The notes under the pieces: model-generated | What the model was told of the DNA's origin: nothing | What the model saw: only the letters and a program-made list of their open reading frames with translations | Databases searched by the model: none | Program-made: the position numbers and the translations under genes | Source: Methanothrix sp. | Lineage (GTDB): Archaea; Halobacteriota; Methanosarcinia; Methanotrichales; Methanotrichaceae | Direction: 5' to 3' | Assembly: GCA_028708055.1 (NCBI GenBank) | Contig: JAQVZT010000139.1 | Coordinates: 1-6,639, forward strand | Length of the DNA stretch: 6,639 bases | Part shown: piece by piece, positions 5,651-6,639 of the stretch | Numbering within the stretch: the first letter of the stretch is position 1 | Layout of the letters: the number at the start of each line of letters is the position of its first letter

Positions 5651-6568
5651 GTGGGCAGCCGGGGCAGCCCTCTGGCATTGCGCCAGACTGAGATCGTTCA
5701 AAATGGCCTGCTCTCTTTGGGCATCGAGACAGAGTTGATTCTGGTCAAGACCAGCGGAGACGTCTTCCTGGACAAGCCTCTGCACCAGCTCACCGGCTTT
5801 GGGGTCTTCGTGGCGGAGATAGACGAGCGGATGCTAAAGGGCGAGATCGATCTGGCGGTGCACAGCATGAAGGATCTGCCCACAAAGAGGCCTGAGGAGC
5901 TGGTCATCTCTGCCATCCTCAAGCGCGACTCGCCCTCTGATATCATGCTCTGCCGGGATCGATCGGTGACCGGGCTGGATGAGCTGAAAGAAGGAGCGAC
6001 CGTTGGCACCTCCAGCATGCGCCGCACAGCGCAGCTTCGCCGGGTCCGGCCAGATCTGATTGTAACCAATCTGCGGGGCAACCTTCAGACAAGAATGCGC
6101 AAGCTTCATGAAGGAAGCTATGATGCCATCCTGCTCGCCAAAGCAGGCCTGGAGAGAATGGGGCTGCAGGAGGATTATGTGCGGCTGGACGATGAGATGT
6201 TCGTTCCCTCGGCAAACCAGGGAACCATAATCGTCGTGGCCAGGAAAGGGTCGCAGGCGGAATACTATTCTCGAATGCTTGACGATGCCGCCACCCGAAC
6301 TGAGACCATGATCGAGCGCAGAATCCTGGAGACGGTGGGCGGCGGCTGCGTGGTGCCTATGGCAGTTCATGCGACTGTCTCCGGCGGCCAGGCCCGCGTC
6401 CTGGCAGAGGTCCTCTCCCTGGATGGCAAGAGATTTGTGCGGCTGGATGAAAAAATATCTCTGCAGGAAGACCCTCTGAGGAGAGCTGAGGACATAGGAC
6501 AGAGGCTCATGAACATGGGTGGCAGAGAGTTGGTAGACGAGGCGGTGAAGGAATTTGGCGCGCGGTAA
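5651..6568 (+). CDS. hemC: Porphobilinogen deaminase (hydroxymethylbilane synthase)
   Basis: Polymerises four porphobilinogen units into hydroxymethylbilane, two steps after HemL, using a covalent dipyrromethane cofactor. From GTG 5651 the product is 305 residues, a normal length. It shows the N-terminal GSRGSPLALRQTE, VHSMKDLP with catalytic Asp75, the substrate-binding arginines in TSSMRRTAQLRR (120-131) and NLRGNLQTR (140-148), and cofactor-attaching Cys233 in GGGCVVPMA. The start is unresolved. GTG 5651 is the first canonical codon near the family N-terminus but has no nearby ribosome-binding site and trims the first beta strand by a residue or two. CTG 5645 overlaps the hemL stop as CTGA and gives MTVGSRGS, the usual archaeal beginning. 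CTG 5633 is best spaced from GGAGG 5618-5622. ATG 5489 would put about 50 non-homologous residues over hemL. The function is secure; only the start is in doubt. Confidence 0.94.
   Translation: MGSRGSPLALRQTEIVQNGLLSLGIETELILVKTSGDVFLDKPLHQLTGFGVFVAEIDERMLKGEIDLAVHSMKDLPTKRPEELVISAILKRDSPSDIMLCRDRSVTGLDELKEGATVGTSSMRRTAQLRRVRPDLIVTNLRGNLQTRMRKLHEGSYDAILLAKAGLERMGLQEDYVRLDDEMFVPSANQGTIIVVARKGSQAEYYSRMLDDAATRTETMIERRILETVGGGCVVPMAVHATVSGGQARVLAEVLSLDGKRFVRLDEKISLQEDPLRRAEDIGQRLMNMGGRELVDEAVKEFGAR
6544..6548 (+). promoter_or_regulatory. Ribosome-binding site deciding the TTG start of cobA
   Basis: GGTGA, a strong archaeal Shine-Dalgarno core, lies inside the hemC 3' end. It is 6 bases before TTG 6555, which is in frame with the methyltransferase N-terminus and is the only plausible start codon there. 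Confidence 0.7.
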
Positions 6569-6639
6569 GGTTTATCTGGTGGGTGCCGGCCCAGGCGACC
6601 CAGAGCTCATGACTCGGAAGGCGAAAAGGCTGCTTGGAG
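6555..6639 (+). CDS. cobA: Uroporphyrinogen-III C-methyltransferase (SUMT), N-terminal fragment
   Basis: Only 28 codons are in the window, but they begin MARGKVYLVGAGPGDPEL, the signature N-terminus of SUMT, including the glycine-rich VGAGPGDPEL loop of the tetrapyrrole methylase family that helps bind S-adenosylmethionine. SUMT methylates uroporphyrinogen III at C2 and C7 to give precorrin-2, the branch compound for siroheme, cobamides and F430. The start is taken as TTG 6555 because GGTGA at 6544-6548 is ideally spaced and no ATG or GTG precedes the motif in frame. It overlaps the last 14 bases of hemC in another frame, indicating translational coupling within the hemL-hemC-cobA operon. The rest is cut off by the right edge. 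Other tetrapyrrole methylases (CobI-, CbiF-like) share the loop, so the name rests on the motif wording and on hemC adjacency. A fusion to HemD cannot be excluded. Confidence 0.85.
   Translation, partial: MARGKVYLVGAGPGDPELMTRKAKRLLG

Noticed and set aside
5834..6370. 178-codon minus-strand open frame opposite hemC
   Set aside because: It is an antisense shadow of a GC-rich conserved gene whose + frame has all catalytic motifs; the antisense product resembles no family I know.

Overview
The window looks like a chromosomal piece of a euryarchaeal methanogen. The best guess is a Methanothrix/Methanosaeta-like organism, at moderate confidence and by inference only. The reasons are archaeal-type TATA boxes upstream of several genes, an early tetrapyrrole gene run (hemL, hemC, uroporphyrinogen-III methyltransferase) of the kind that feeds siroheme, cobamide and F430 synthesis, an unsplit larC, and moderately GC-rich housekeeping genes. 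All recognisable genes lie on the + strand.

Layout. 1-1245: 3' part of a DHA2-type major facilitator drug/solute exporter, cut by the left edge. 1246-1595: non-coding, AT-richer, with a short palindrome and a T-tract. 1596-2132: a small AT-rich gene for a single-domain ricin-type beta-trefoil lectin built from three 47-residue repeats. 2133-2342: non-coding or decayed, with two overlapping inverted repeats and a frame that could once have extended the lectin. 2343-2813: Bcp/PrxQ peroxiredoxin without the usual resolving cysteine. 2895-4100: larC, the nickel-insertion enzyme for the NPN cofactor, probably read from a leaderless transcript. 4101-4379: AT-rich spacer with a terminator-like T-rich stretch and the promoter of the next operon. 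4380-5648 hemL, about 5651-6568 hemC, and 6555 to the right edge the start of cobA (SUMT): a tightly packed, translationally coupled operon.

How the genes work together. HemL makes 5-aminolevulinate, HemC makes hydroxymethylbilane, and SUMT methylates uroporphyrinogen III to precorrin-2, the branch compound for siroheme, cobamides and nickel-containing F430. larC just upstream handles nickel for a different cofactor. That adjacency is suggestive, but larC appears to be a separate transcription unit. The exporter, lectin and peroxiredoxin have no evident functional link to this pathway.

No clear new multi-gene system is visible. The points most worth checking are the hemC start (no well-placed ATG, GTG or TTG, but a CTGA overlap and a GGAGG), the low-GC repeat-built lectin with its possible frameshifted tail, the peroxiredoxin lacking its resolving cysteine, and the leaderless larC.
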